A stretch of 64,000 nt of DNA from Cordia subcordata (Eukaryota; Streptophyta; Magnoliopsida; Boraginales; Cordiaceae): positions 5,430,001 to 5,494,000 of the forward strand of contig JAPTOF010000010.1 in the NCBI GenBank assembly GCA_028554755.1. Reading direction: 5' to 3'. Position numbers and translations under genes: made by a program. Positions 1 to 11,425 of this stretch are shown one piece after another. The notes below the pieces were generated by a model. It saw only the letters and a list, made by a program, of their open reading frames with translations, was not told the DNA's origin and ran no database searches. Positions within the stretch are counted from its first letter, which is position 1. Every line of letters starts with the position of its first letter.

Positions 1-126
1 TTATACTTCTTATCATATCTGTAAAGGTGCATTTTCACCTTTCGATCACACCATTTTACTCAGGGATACTAGACATAGTATATTGGTCAATAATCCCATA
101 ATTTTATAAGTACTTGGTGAACGACC

Positions 127-552
127 CTATATGTTGTCTGAAGATTCAAACCTACCATAGTAGGCACCTCTTCCGTCAGATCTAACAATTTTGATAATCT
201 TCCCAAGTTGTTTTTCTACCTTTGTCTTAAGAATTTTAAATTTCTCAATAGCATTTGATTTCTCTTTAATTAGATAGAGGTATCTATAACGAGAAAAATC
301 ATCAATGAATGCAACAAAATATTTGTTACCACACAATATAACAGAATAAGGTTCAGTAGTATCTATGTTTATCACTTTTAAAAGGCAAAACTGCGGGTAG
401 CATATTTCTTTTAACTTTAGTGCGCTAACCCCTTATGCACCCAAAATAAGTTTCAAGATCATAAAAAATTCAGAGAAGGTAAAATCTCATTGTTAATGAG
501 TCTTTCAACTCTTTCCCTAGAAATATGACCTAACCTTTTATGTCATAACAAA
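127..552 (-). pseudogene. Ty1/copia pol remnant: GAG-pre-integrase plus start of integrase core
   Basis: On the minus strand this encodes the junction of two copia polyprotein domains. From 552 down, the frame reads HKRLGHISRERVERL, the signature of the GAG-pre-integrase domain, with a TGA where Trp is expected before it and further stops after it. From about 375 to 127 follows the N-terminal half of the integrase core, including FIDDFSRYRYLYLIKEKS and the second acidic motif IVRSDGRG. The two parts are in different frames, so the gene is dead. It belongs to the minus-strand element whose primer-binding site lies at 3258-3270. The rest of pol would lie beyond the left edge of the window. Confidence 0.85.
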
Positions 553-3257
553 GAAAAAATTTCTTTACTTAAACTCCTTTTAGAAACAAATTTTTTTGTA
601 TGAAAAGATTCACGAGAACTTCCTGAGAATAAACACAATTGATATAAACCATTTGATAAAACGCATTCACAAACAATTCTGGAATTGAAAAACAATTGTA
701 CTTAGTCATTTCTAAAGTGAAAATCATAACCAATCTTGTCTTAAAAAAAAATAAAAATCAAGTTCCATCTAAAACATGACATCTAGAAAACATTTTCTAA
801 AATAAGTTCAAAGCTAATTTTTAAATACAGACTAATAGTCCCAATATAAGACTCTAATCAACTTACCCCTCATCTATTTTCTCTTTCTTTAACCCTTGTG
901 TAATGAGCTCTTTTATAATATTTTTGTACAAAAGTAAGAGTTCTTATCAAACTTAGTAATAGCAGATTTGAAACATCTTACATTATGATTTTAATCTATG
1001 ATCTAGATCTGACCTTTACCACCCCTTTTAAAACTATGATATCTCTTAGGAACATGACCCTTAGAATTCGAGATACTTTATAAGAATAAGGCTTAAGATT
1101 GGAAACAAACTATACAACGTTTGGGTTTTACCCTTAATTTTGTTTTCCTCAGTAACATAATGGATAATTTTTTGTCATCGATATTCCAAGATTCCTTGGT
1201 ATTTCTCCCCTATAGCTATTAAGAGTTCATTTACATTCTTAATTCAAGACAAGCAATTCACTAAATGCTCAGTTATGGTCTCTTCATAGTCATTAAGCAA
1301 AACAGTTAGACCTCTCCTATTGCCGATTATATTCCCTTTTCTTTATTACCATTTTTATCGACCAAAACAGCATATGCATCAAATGTAATGTCAAGTTAGT
1401 ATCGACTATACTCAGATAAAACCCAATATCCGCTTTTACTTCATAATGGTTTTATCAATTCAAAACATCTAAGTAATGATTGTTCAAAGCCAAGGAAACA
1501 ATCCAAGAAAAGAATGCAAATCAATAAACATTATGCATACATGATATATTACAAAAGTAAGCATTATAAACAAAAGAGTCCAAGCACATCGTTGTCATAT
1601 CTGCCTTTGGGCAAATAATTCAACATGTAAATAGGCGCTCTTTTAACATAAAGTAATATATATAAGATGACCCCACTGAAAGAAAAGTCAACCACCTTTG
1701 GGCAATTGAATTCCCTAACAGTATTGTAATCTTGGTCCATACTTTATATTTATGCTACCTAACTAAAACCATATAATGATCTCCTTTGGGAGAACATTGC
1801 GCACTTTACCATGGCAGTTTCTCAAACAAAACGAGAAAAGCCATAGATTTAATTGAGCAAATCACTTTGGTGAATTTGCCTACTTAAATCTATGCTGTCA
1901 ACTCATTGGGAAAAATTAATGCTTAACTTTAGCCACAAAATACTATGTATGCGATTGACCATACAATATGAAACAATTCAATATGACATGTCTCAGTGAT
2001 CAATTTAAAATTGCATTCTTTAACAAATTTTACGAGCACATATAAATAATCTAGCAATAGGAGATACATAAAATTTCAAATTGAATAAAGAAAATAAATA
2101 GTTTTGTTAAACTTAGAGGACCAATAAAATAAAAATTTAAGATCAAATCTAAATTTATAAATTATAAATAGAAATTGCCATGGAAAGAAATATAAAAAAA
2201 TTAATTTAATTCCATGACAACAATTTGAGACCATAATTATTAAATAGTAAGTCAATATCGTAATCATTAAAGAGAAAAGAAAAACTCCATGACCACAAAT
2301 AAAATAGTGTAACTTCGTTTAAAAATTAATTCATTGCCTAATTAAGATGTGGCCACCAAATCTATCTCCAAAAATTAATAACCCATTAAGGGTTACTAGA
2401 TGAGTACATGACTATATGACCTTTACAGTTACCGCATATTTAGTCATTAAAAAACCAACAAACCAAATATCAACATAATAATTATTCTTATTACATCTTT
2501 TCGAAAAGAATTTTTTTATATATTTTATTTAAATATGTTATCATGATTTTGTCTAACTATATGGCAAACCAAAAGCAAATAGAACTTCCATTGGAATTGG
2601 TGGTAAAGGACTTGATATTAAAGTCCTTACAACTTTAAAGTTCAAACCTATTTTGCCTCATGCCTTTTATCTCTTATTTTTTGTTAATAATCATTAATGC
2701 TCAACAAAATCCATATCTAGGATTAAAGTTTCGCTAACCGAACCCTCTAGATCTACTACATATATATATTTTTTTATTACATGAAAAATATATAGCAAAA
2801 GGGAAAAAAAATTAAAAAAAAACTTTTCATATTGCATGACACCAGATTACCAATGCAAGATGAAACGACAAAGATAAGATGAACGTGGCTATCCTTTTTG
2901 CAAAATAATATTGGAGATCACAAAATCATGAAGTCCTTGAAAAAAAAAATTTCTAGTTTCAGATCAATTCAGTAGTTTAAAAAATTGATGTCCACAAATT
3001 GATGGCAATAAATATAGCATTTAAATTGCTTGATTTAAATGAGGCATGAGAAGAACAAGATTTAGGACATATATCACAAAATATCATATATATATATAGA
3101 ACGAGCAAAGAGAGTTTTATAAAAGCCCTAAATCAATTTTATTGAAACAATAATTTAGTAATCACAAAATAAATCAAGAACTCTCGTAATTTTTATGCTC
3201 AAACAAGTATTTTGATTTTTTTTTCTTAAATAAGAACATGTAAATCTATGTATAAAT
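553..3257 (-). mobile_element. Decayed gag and leader of the same copia element
   Basis: Position between the pol remnant and the primer-binding site implies gag plus the untranslated leader of the minus-strand copia element. Only scraps can be read. Around 960-1075 (minus) there is a basic, Gly-rich stretch of the kind that precedes a copia zinc knuckle, but the Cys/His array is not intact. No frame is open for more than a few tens of codons. About 1600-2300 has no coding signal and may be leader sequence. Assignment to one element is inference from order and strand. Confidence 0.5.
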
Positions 3258-3270
3258 GGCCCTGATACCA
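3258..3270 (-). other. Primer-binding site (initiator tRNA-Met type) of copia element
   Basis: The minus strand reads TGGTATCAGGGCC, which matches the usual plant copia primer-binding site complementary to initiator tRNA-Met with one mismatch. Two bases separate it from a TG/CA-type end at 3273, where the element's 5' LTR should begin. The far end of that LTR was not found. Confidence 0.5.
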
Positions 3271-3368
3271 CCTGTAAGTGCAATATAGGATCGTATACAT
3301 GAATTTACAATACAAAATTCAAAGACATAATTAATAGCGGAAGCACGTACCTGTTTGAGCTATTATTA

Positions 3369-3722
3369 TTAAAGAAAACGGTAATTTTAGATGTCTCGTG
3401 CAACATATTAGTCATACTCTAAAAAACTTACAGTGTAGGCATAGAGTAGTATGGATATAAATTGGACTCTAAAAAATTTAAAAGAAAAATATAATTTTAG
3501 AACTTGAATTTTATAAAACATACAATTGAAAATCTCAACTTCAAATCTTTAATAGAATAAAAAGGGGTAATTTTAGATGTCTCGTGCATCATACTGATTA
3601 TTTTCTAATTATTTGTCTTAGATATCAAGGCTACACAAACCCCACCAATCTTATACAAGATGCAATACCTTAATGTAGCATCCAGGTATAGAATAAGGCC
3701 GGCAGGCCGGAAGTATCTCATT
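3369..3722. repeat. Dispersed repeat, copy 1 (partner at 33283-33650)
   Basis: About 350 bp closely match 33283-33650 in the same orientation. Both copies contain an internal direct duplication: the string GGTAATTTTAGATGTCTCG occurs near both 3379 and 3570, and at the equivalent places in the partner. Both copies end in AAGTATCTCATT, after which they diverge. No coding potential or clear terminal structure was seen. A solo LTR or a non-autonomous element are both possible. Confidence 0.75.
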
Positions 3723-3778
3723 TTTTGTAAAATGAAATAATCTTGAAAAAAATGAATAGAAGTATACGAAAGGGAATG

Positions 3779-3816
<38 letters not shown>

Positions 3817-6327
3817 TTTTACATGAATATGAGATAGATTAAAATTTTTAAGGAAAAAATATATGAGATGATGACAACGTGGATAAAGAATGCAGAAACA
3901 TTGTTTCATAATATATATAGGTACTAATTTAATTAACCAAAATTATAATATTGAACTATGTAAAAATAATTCAACATGAAATAATTTATAATTGAAAAGA
4001 TAATGACTATTTTAGATTAAGAGATAGAATCATTATATGGATATGACTTAATTAATATAAATTACTTGACTTTAAAGATGTTGCTCAATTAAGATATGAC
4101 TTGAATTAATGGAAATAAATTTTGAAGAAAAAAAGAATACACGAGAAGAGGACATATGGCATTTTTAAATATGATATATACCTTATTTTATTTAATATAT
4201 AGATATAGATATAGGTTCTTATACTCAATCTCTTCTAACCTTTGTTTCTCAGTTGACATGGTAGTAAATCCATTTATCATGAGCTCATTTTTAGGCAAAT
4301 TATAAATTTTATTTAAAATTTTTAATAAATCTCGAGTAACTATATTCATACTTTCTACTTGACATATTTAAGATCTTATAAATTACAAAAAAAAAAGAAT
4401 ATATTTACCAAAAAAGAATACACCTATGACAATATAAATTGAAAAACTAGTAAAAATAAAAATATTTAAAGGTTGAATTAAAAGAATCCATTTTGAAAGT
4501 TTGATAGTAAAAATGAATCATTTCTCGAGAGTCTTTTAATGAAATGATAGTGCTCAGTAGGAAAAAAAATTTGATAGAGATAGAATAAAAATAGAGGTTG
4601 TAGGAAAACATAATTTTGGCAACTTAAAACACTTCTTTTAATTGATAGAAATAACGTTAATGACAATTTTGATGAGAGAGAATTAGAGAAAAAAAGATTA
4701 AAATTTGATAGAAGCAACCATTAATGCCAATTTTAATGGAGAGAAAATTAGAGAGAAAAAATAGGGATTGTGAATAACTAACCATAGAGTTATTGTCAAC
4801 CTATTAGAAAGGAATGAAATTTATTAAGGATTGTGGAGGCACCTTTTTATGATTTTTCTGTTAAAAATAAAAGTAAACAATAATCTTTTTATATAGTAAT
4901 TATATAAACCATAATTATAAAACTTTAAAATTTATGGCCTAACCAAAGTTCAGTTACTTTCATCTAATTTAATGTCAAAGTGCCTGTGTTTTCTATACAT
5001 ATGTGGTCGTGAATTCACGCGTACTATTTATTTATTCCTTATTTCATAAATGAGAAAAAAAAAAATTCTTATTTCTTTTAAACTCTTATTAGCATGATCG
5101 TTATTTTAACCTCATTTCGAATGAGCAAGTGTTTCTAACGAAATTTATATGAACTGAACATAAAATAACTAAGATTAACTGAATACAATTATCCTCTTAT
5201 GGTTTGTTACTTTGAGCTAAGTAGAATAAATACCGGATTAGATTCATTCTCGGTGGGATATATGGAATATAATCTGAATATTGCATTTTGAGATTGAGAA
5301 TTTAATTACACAGTTTCAGTTTCAAACAAATATTCATTTTTTCTTTTTTGGTCAAAATGCGGATATTTCAAGGAAGTGTTATATATTTGTGATTCTATAT
5401 TTCGAAGAAATTATTAGGGGAATTGAATTTTCAGTGAATATACTATGTTCTGGTTTTAAAAAAAGTAAAAAAATTAATGCAAAAAGTTATGCTGAAAAAT
5501 ACGGTTTGACCAAGACGAGTCAAACCGGATGGGATACGATCTATCTCCTTTTGGGACACATTATAAAAGAGAAATCTATGCGTGTTGTAATGTTGAAACA
5601 CGAGAGAAAGGACCATTTAATCAAATATAAACCAAAGTAAAGTATTAAGTAATATGGATTTTCAGGAATGATCAAACATTGACAATCCGCAAAGGATATC
5701 AAATTTTCGGTCTTTAAAAATATAATTACCCCCCCCCCCTCCCATCCAAAAAAAAAACTCTTCTACCTTCTTAAACAATGACAAGGGGTGTCATTGTTAT
5801 GTTTTAGAAACTAAAAGGGAGTTTTGAAGGAATTTCGATAACGTAGGAGTCCAACACATTTTACACAAATTATAACAAGTTCAAAATCACAATAAAGATT
5901 TCTAAGAGCGAAACATTAACAACAATCTGCGCTTGGGGTTTCACAAGATGCTGCAAAGGCTAGTGCTAACGCTGCCAATGCTGAGTGCTATCTCAAAAGC
6001 TCTGAACGCCGCGGACATTCCACTCCGCAGACATGACCATACAACTACTAGGTCAGTTGAGGAAGCAAATTGTTTGGAACATCAAATTTAAAGTTTGACT
6101 TAATTTCAGTGCATAACATAGTTAACATAAAATGGAAAGACATAAAGTGAAAACATCTTGTGATATGGCAAGTTCAAGGAGTAATCAAATGGACACTAAA
6201 AATAGATATGTACAATTCTATTTTGACCTAAAAATTTAACCTATTGAGTCTTAAATCTATACTTATATTTTAGAGTACTCATTCTTTTTCTTATCTTTTA
6301 ATATAGGATAAATTCTCTTTCTTATAC
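3723..6327. other. Gene-poor AT-rich stretch
   Basis: Contains a (TA)n run at about 3786-3812 and otherwise AT-rich single-copy-looking sequence. Open frames here are short, lack splice or start context and resemble no family I know. A weak exon-like fragment at 5935-6055 is listed separately. Confidence 0.5.
5935..6055 (+). pseudogene. Possible remnant of a Gly/Ala-rich second exon of the EF-hand/ZZ family
   Basis: A short open stretch reads SQDAAKASANAANAECYL before running on to a stop. It is Ala/Asn-rich and helix-like, and its placement of a Cys near the end recalls the second exons at 46478-46702 and 57251-57478. There is no terminal CSIM motif and no nearby exon 1. The link is weak and could be compositional coincidence. 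Confidence 0.2.
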
Positions 6328-6410
6328 CACTACTAGAAAACAAGGCATTAGTGACTGTCAAAATCGGTCGTTAAAAGTCAATTTTCTAATAATGAATTTA
6401 TTATTAGAAC
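6328..6410 (+). mobile_element. CACTA (En/Spm-like) transposon terminus
   Basis: CACTACTAGAAAACAAGGC is the typical end of plant CACTA elements. It is followed by a subterminal segment with the GACTGTCAAAATCGGTCG type of short motif these elements repeat. No matching inverted end (CTAGTAGTG) was found nearby, so only one terminus survives or the element is truncated. Confidence 0.5.
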
Positions 6411-7427
6411 TCCTAAAAATATGATAATTCCTTGAGAACTGTTTTATTGGTAAGCGTGTTTTATTTTTCTTTCTTCGAAATTCGGTGAGTTAAAATAGAT
6501 TCACTAACTTGGATAACAATCAAAACGTTGACTCCTAGCTATGACATAAAAGAAAGCAGTGTATTTACCTTTTTTTTTAAAAAGAAATGTGTATTTCTAA
6601 TAAAAATATTAAACTAGTCCCTACTAAGAAAATATTAGTGTTTTACCCCAAGGAAAACAACATTTTGGATTTGCCTTTCAAAGATGTGGCTCATTAATCA
6701 TTTTAAAATTTTTGGAACTTATTCTCTTTTCATCATGAGTTGGCAATATATATTTTTGGAACGTGGACTATCAACAATACCAATGTATAGATGATGAGGG
6801 ACAAGAATTTAGACATAGTAAGGGTAAAGCCAAAATAACCCATAACTTCATGAATAAATTCCAAATGCCCTCGTCAACTTTTGAGATTACTAGACGCCAC
6901 CGTGTCAAGTACCTGTACTTCCATCGGAAATGATCGTTATAGCGATGACCCAAACAAGTATCTATTAATATTTTAACTCTTCATATATTTAAGTATTAGA
7001 GGAACATGATAAATCACTTTACTTGCATAACATAAAATATATCAGAGGTAATTATAATTATTTTACATAATTCTAGAGATAGTTACCGTTAATTCCAAAT
7101 TCTAAAAATGAAGAAGTATAATATACAAATACCTGTAACCATTCTTATTTAATTGTTACGAAGCAATATAATCATCATCACAAAGATACATGTACATGAT
7201 TTTAGATAAAAACTACACGAGACTCCCTAAATAATAACCTAAAAAATAGACATCAAGATGCTTGAATTTCATTAACAACAAACTATACTTTATAATTATC
7301 ATTATATACAAGAATGCTAGGAATCAATCGACATAGGGAATTTGAGTAATCTTAAAAGTAGCTGGAATTAAGGCGTTTGGAATTTATCAATAAACTCGTG
7401 GAGCAATTTGGCTTTTACCCGATCATA

Positions 7428-7476
7428 CATATACATATATATATATGTATATGTATATGTATGTATATATGTATAC
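7428..7476. repeat. TATA/TATG-type simple repeat
   Basis: A run of alternating ATACAT, TATATA and TATGTA units about 50 bp long, partly palindromic. It lies about 90 bp below the stop codon of the minus-strand EF-hand/ZZ gene. Confidence 0.8.
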
Positions 7477-7563
7477 TCAGACGATACATTTTATTTTTCA
7501 CTTATGATGCCAATAGTATAGGTGATTGAAAATTCTGGGCATAAATTTAACGTTAGAAATCGA

Positions 7564-8352
7564 TCATAAATATAGTGCTCTAATCTCAAAACTAACCATT
7601 CTGCCTGCTGGGACAATTGCATTGGAGGAAGAAGATCCTGGTAATGGAGCCTGTGCTGCAACATTGGCATTTGACATCTGGGGTTTCGGCTGGGGGCGGA
7701 AAGAAATTAAAACAATTGGTTGTTTAACACGTCTGCACAATTAAAGGTAAACAGTCCAAGACTCGGGGCTCGTTTGAATGATCTTTTTTTTCTTTTTTAA
7801 ATAATTATACAAAAAGACACGTCACTTGAAAATCAATTCAAAAGAGCCCTTAGATGACACGAGCAATATTACCTCATTCTGGTTCCCCGATCTTGCAGAC
7901 AAGCAATAGTTGAAAAGCATGGTATAGCTGTCCAGGAATTGGCTGCGACCGTTGTGATTGTGATCACACGTTCCACTCCGATAACATTCAAAACAAAGAT
8001 CAAAGGTGTCTCGAGGGCCCTCGTAGCAGGCAACACAAGTGAAAAACACTCCTGCTATAAACTCTCCACAAACATCACAAAATGGCCTCCCACTTTTGAT
8101 TATATAATAAAGTGTCATCACCTCAGAGAAGTCCAAGGTGCCATTTCCATCGGTGTCCAGCTCCCGGAACATATAGCGACTGGTCACAGTGCCTAAATAT
8201 CCTTCTCGCCTCATGAACGCCAAGAACTCATTGTAGTCAACCTCCCCATCTCCATCGGCGTCTAATGAATCGAAGAACTCGCGTGCCAGGGCCTGAACTC
8301 TTTGAGATCCAGCGAGATAATGTGCTGCAGCAATTGCTTGTAATTCTTCCAT
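7564..8352 (-). CDS. EF-hand/ZZ zinc-finger protein, two exons, intact (copy 1)
   Basis: Predicted 201-residue Ca2+- and Zn-binding protein. Exon 1 is 8352-7873 (160 codons) and exon 2 is 7689-7564 (41 codons plus TGA). The 183-bp intron has a GTAATA donor, a pyrimidine-rich CCCCCAG acceptor, and is phase 0. ATG 8352 is the first AUG after a TATA box at 8430-8437. EF-hand loops are DADGDGEVDYNE (31-42) and DTDGNGTLDFSE (66-77), both with canonical acidic residues at positions 1, 3, 5 and 12. A ZZ-type finger follows at about 88-135: Cys92/95, Cys106/109, Cys120/123 and His131/133. The tail is Ser/Pro/Ala-rich (SNANVAAQAPLPGSSSSNAI) and carries no prenylation box. No signal peptide or membrane segment is seen, so the protein is probably cytosolic or nuclear. 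An 84-bp MITE-like element sits in the intron. Its function is unknown. The EF-hand plus ZZ order recalls the dystrophin family, but nothing here shows common ancestry. Confidence 0.8.
7766..7849. mobile_element. 84-bp MITE-like element in the intron of copy 1
   Basis: Terminal inverted repeats GGGCTCGTTTGAATGATC and (inverted) GGGCTCTTTTGAATTGAT flank an A/T-rich core. TTA follows the right end, but the left flank is not TTA, so the target duplication has decayed or the left edge is slightly off. The termini resemble those of the MITE at 42814-43025 next to copy 2. Confidence 0.6.
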
Positions 8353-8429
8353 CACACCCTCTTCGGTTCAGCTTTGACGGGACGAAAACATACGCTTCAG
8401 CTTGCAAAGCACAGGTTAAAGAGAGCTTA

Positions 8430-8437
8430 TATTTATA
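8430..8437 (-). promoter_or_regulatory. TATA box of the EF-hand/ZZ gene copy 1
   Basis: The minus strand reads CTATAAATATAAG here, about 80 bp upstream of ATG 8352. The same spacing (TATAAAT to ATG, about 80 bp) recurs in front of the broken copy at 51986, which supports both start-site assignments. Confidence 0.65.
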
Positions 8438-8451
8438 GGCAAGTCGCATGG

Positions 8452-8700
8452 CCCCCCGAGGCCGGCTCAGTGGTAAGAACAGGGAACCACCCCAGTGGTA
8501 AAAACAAGAAACGGATACGGTTCATGACTCGGGTTCAAACTCTGGGTTGAATGTCCGACCTGGTGCAATAATAATAAGGTTGGTTATTGTACCCAACTTT
8601 ACCAATCAATGGTCGGACTCCACCAATGGTCTGGCCCCACCAGGTAGTCGGTGGTCGGGTTCTACTAGTTGGGCTCCCTCATTATAAAAAAAAAAAAAAA
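8452..8700 (+). mobile_element. tRNA-derived SINE
   Basis: A pol III A-box-like segment (GGCTCAGTGGTAAGAAC, partly repeated downstream) is followed by a B box (GGGTTCAAACTCT), about 170 bp of unique body and a terminal A15 tract. This is the layout of a plant SINE. It lies directly upstream of the TATA box of the minus-strand EF-hand/ZZ gene, so that promoter is only about 15 bp deep before repeat sequence begins. Target-site duplications were not identified. Confidence 0.6.
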
Positions 8701-8869
8701 TCATGTGGAATTATTCAATTGTGTTTGGCCTAATTGTAAAATTTCAGTTATTGAATTGTAAAACCTTTTGTAAAAAAGTGTGATTAAATAAAAGTCATAA
8801 ATTGTTTGGCCTTATATTTTCAACTTTATTTATTTTGAGAACAATATATTGGATTTTTAAAAAATATGA

Positions 8870-10011
8870 AATAATATTTTTGACAATACTTTTGCTAAAA
8901 TAATAATAGACAAAAAAAAAATGAAGTGGACAACGGAAATGGGATCATATGAGAGTGGAAAAAGTCAAGTTGTTGGGATTTTTTTGTCGTTTTTCCCAAG
9001 GTGTAAATTGAATTAATGACATTTTTCTCACATAGCCTAAGCTTAATTCCCAGAACATTCAATGAAAACGTGGTTCTTGAATCATATGCATGGAATCTTC
9101 TCACTTGAAAGCGACATGTATAGTCTGGAAGATTCGAGCCACCCCACCTCCCCCCAAAGAGGAGCTAAAATGTTTTGCACTAAGGTCAATATAAAAGTAA
9201 TTCACATTTATTAAAATTTGAATATTTTTCCAGAATACAAATATTATAATTATACTTGACATAGTCTCGTATTTTAAAAAATGTTATACAAGCACATTAT
9301 AGTAGTGCTCAAATGAAATTTTATATTTTAAAAGTGTTGTATAATCATTTAATTTTTAACAACATCAACTATGTCATTCTTAATCCCACTCAAATAAGCT
9401 GCGGCCATCGCTGCCCCGCCTCCCCGCAGCCCCACCCGATTACAAATAATGAGCTCACTTAACCCCATTAGTTTTTTCAGTTTGTTTCTTGCTTACATAA
9501 TGATTTTTGTAATAGTTTGTTAAAAGAGCTAATAAATTAAAATAACAAAGAAATTAACGAGTGTGTTCTACAATTTGAAAAGTACAATGCAACTATAAAG
9601 TACATTTACAAAATGATTCTTAATTCATCCAGCGTACGGTACGCAACATGTGGTCGGCGGGAACTTGTGTTTGGCTTACTTTATCCGAGCGCTTATAATC
9701 ATTTAAAGTAAAATATTAATAAGACGAGTTTTTAATTTCTTTTATTTTTAGTATTTAGATAGAAACACTTAAATAAATATCGTCAAACACTTTCTTAATT
9801 AATCCACTCCATCTCTTTCAATCTTCATATGATGGATCAACCACTTTTGGCGTGCAAGAATAGTTTGCCTTGGAAGCCCGTTTGTTGACGGTGGAGCCAT
9901 GCATGAACCTACAGTCACATTGAAGGACCATACTGTCACTATAATTAGAAATTACGATGAAAGTAACTTGGTGGGCTCATGCGATTTCACCTCTTCTTTT
10001 TTTTTTTTTTT

Positions 10012-10042
<31 letters not shown>

Positions 10043-10130
10043 ACAGGTGGGATACCGAGAAGTAATTTTACATTCAAATTGGTTTTTAGAAGATTGATGA
10101 TAGAATTAGAGCATTTTACTCTCTGACTCC
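8870..10130 (+). repeat. Dispersed repeat family A, copy 1, ending in a T/G homopolymer block
   Basis: This 1.2 kb is shared with 10800-11425 (first half only) and with 25600-25899 plus 27295-28205. Landmarks in all copies are AATAATAATAGAC near the start, a block from TAAGCTTAATTCCCAGAAC to GATTCGA, a variable C-rich tract, and GCTGCGGCCAT. In this copy the 3' part carries T18, an A, then 26 consecutive G at 10017-10042. On the minus strand a short peptide (SRTTFSLNVLGIKLRL) is conserved among the copies, but it has no start, no end and no known family. The element class is undetermined. Confidence 0.75.
10017..10042 (+). repeat. G26 homopolymer run
   Basis: Twenty-six consecutive G follow a T18 tract and a single A. 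The equivalent place in the related repeat at about 28166-28177 has a shorter G run preceded by a C-rich stretch, so the tract length is unstable between copies. Confidence 0.9.
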
Positions 10131-10534
10131 TCCACATATTTTCCTCTAGCTTTATTTCCTGTCTGTATGTGACACTTTTTTTTGGTCCTTATTTTTCTTG
10201 TCAGCTGACTGATGTCACATAATTTTCAAGTGTTGTCCAATCACTTGTTCGACATTTTTATTTTTCCATGTCGTAATTTATATTATTTTCACATAAACAG
10301 ATGAGCATCACCTTGTATATATTGAGGAATGGGAGAAGATACTTCACGGGCATCTTAGGTTCACTTTGACACGCACTTATCAGGTGGCTAATTAGTGTGA
10401 AGATTGGATTGTTAAAAATAATGAGTTGAGCTTGAATATTGAATCTCATCTCTTTAAAGAATTTTTCCTTCCGACAATATTGAAAGACGATGTTAGAAGG
10501 ATTACATATGCTAGAATGATAATAATAGCAATAT

Positions 10535-10713
10535 ACGGGCGGTTCGGTTTAACAGCGATTTTAATCCCTCAAAACCGTTAACAGAACCGCCCAAAGCGGT
10601 TTTTAAAAATTAAAACTGCAACTGATTGAATAACGTTAAAAACTGATGGTTTACGATCGATTCGATTCTGCAGAATCTGTTTTTGCGGTTTTCTGACTTT
10701 TTGTACACCCCTA
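10535..10713. mobile_element. Remnant of a GGTTCGGTTT-type short element
   Basis: Begins with GGGCGGTTCGGTTTAAC and ends with TTTTTGTACACCCCTAAC, with internal GCGGTTTT and AACCGTTAACAGAACCGCCC motifs. Ends of this kind flank common plant MITEs. The two termini here are only partly complementary, so this is called a remnant. Confidence 0.4.
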
Positions 10714-10715
10714 AC

Positions 10716-11425
10716 GCTAAGCATTCTGTTCCTGCTAGCCTGCTGCTAAATTCTTCTGCGCACGAGAGAATATTGGAGAAAAGTTGTGACTGGTGGGAAG
10801 TGGGAAGGAAAATGGGTTTTGCTAAAATAATAATAGACCAAAAAAAAAAAAGAAGAAGAAGAAGTAAGTGGTCAACGGAATTGGGATCATGCGAGAGTGG
10901 AAAAAGTCAAGTTGTTGGGATGTTTTGTTTTCTTCCCAAGGTATAAATTGAATTAATGACATTTTTCTCACGTAGCCTAAGCTTAATTCCCAGAACATTC
11001 AATGAAAATGTGGTTCTTGATTCATATGCATAGAATCTTCTCACTTGAGAGCGACATGTATAGTCCGGAAGATTCGAACCTCCCCCCACCAAACCCCGCC
11101 CCGCCCCGAAGAGGAGCTAAAATGTTTTTCACTAAGGGTAATATAAAAGTAATTTACATATATTAAAATTCGAATATTTTTTCAAAATACAAATATCATA
11201 ATTATACTCGACATAGTCTCGTATTTTAAAAAATGTTATATAAGCACATTATAGTTGTACTCAAATGAAATTTTATATTTTAAAAGTGTTGTATAATCAT
11301 TTAATTTTTAACAACATCAACTATGTCATTCTTAATCCCACTCAAATAAGCTGCGGCCATCGCTGCCCCGCCTCCCCGCCCCCGCGCCCGATTACAAATA
11401 ATGAGCTCACTTAACCCCATTAGTT
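10716..11425 (+). repeat. Dispersed repeat family A, copy 2 (short form)
   Basis: Collinear with 24655-24700, 25565-25899 and 27295-27630, and with the first half of copy 1. The C-rich tract here is a run of CCCCGCC-type units at about 11081-11108. After the CCCCATTAG landmark the sequence passes straight into the block shared with 28836-29290, skipping the 3' half that copy 1 and copy 3 have. Confidence 0.75.

Noticed and set aside
5281..5640. 119-codon open frame on the plus strand
   Set aside because: It has no ATG at its start, no recognisable domain and a composition typical of AT-rich non-coding DNA.
7939..8196. Plus-strand frame opposite copy 1, and similar ones at 42380-42634
   Set aside because: Antisense of the EF-hand/ZZ exon. 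They recur only because the exons are paralogous.
8895..9104. Conserved short peptide SRTTFSLNVLGIKLRL in repeat family A (also 10907-11092)
   Set aside because: Similarity between copies is explained by repeat identity. There is no start, stop or family match to support coding.
9540..9710. Peptide ECVLQFEKYNATIKYIY repeated at 27684-27878
   Set aside because: It lies within repeat family A and is shared because the DNA is duplicated. No domain is recognised.
9952..10137. Poly-Pro/poly-Lys peptide on the minus strand
   Set aside because: It is a translation of the G26 and T18 homopolymers, not a gene.
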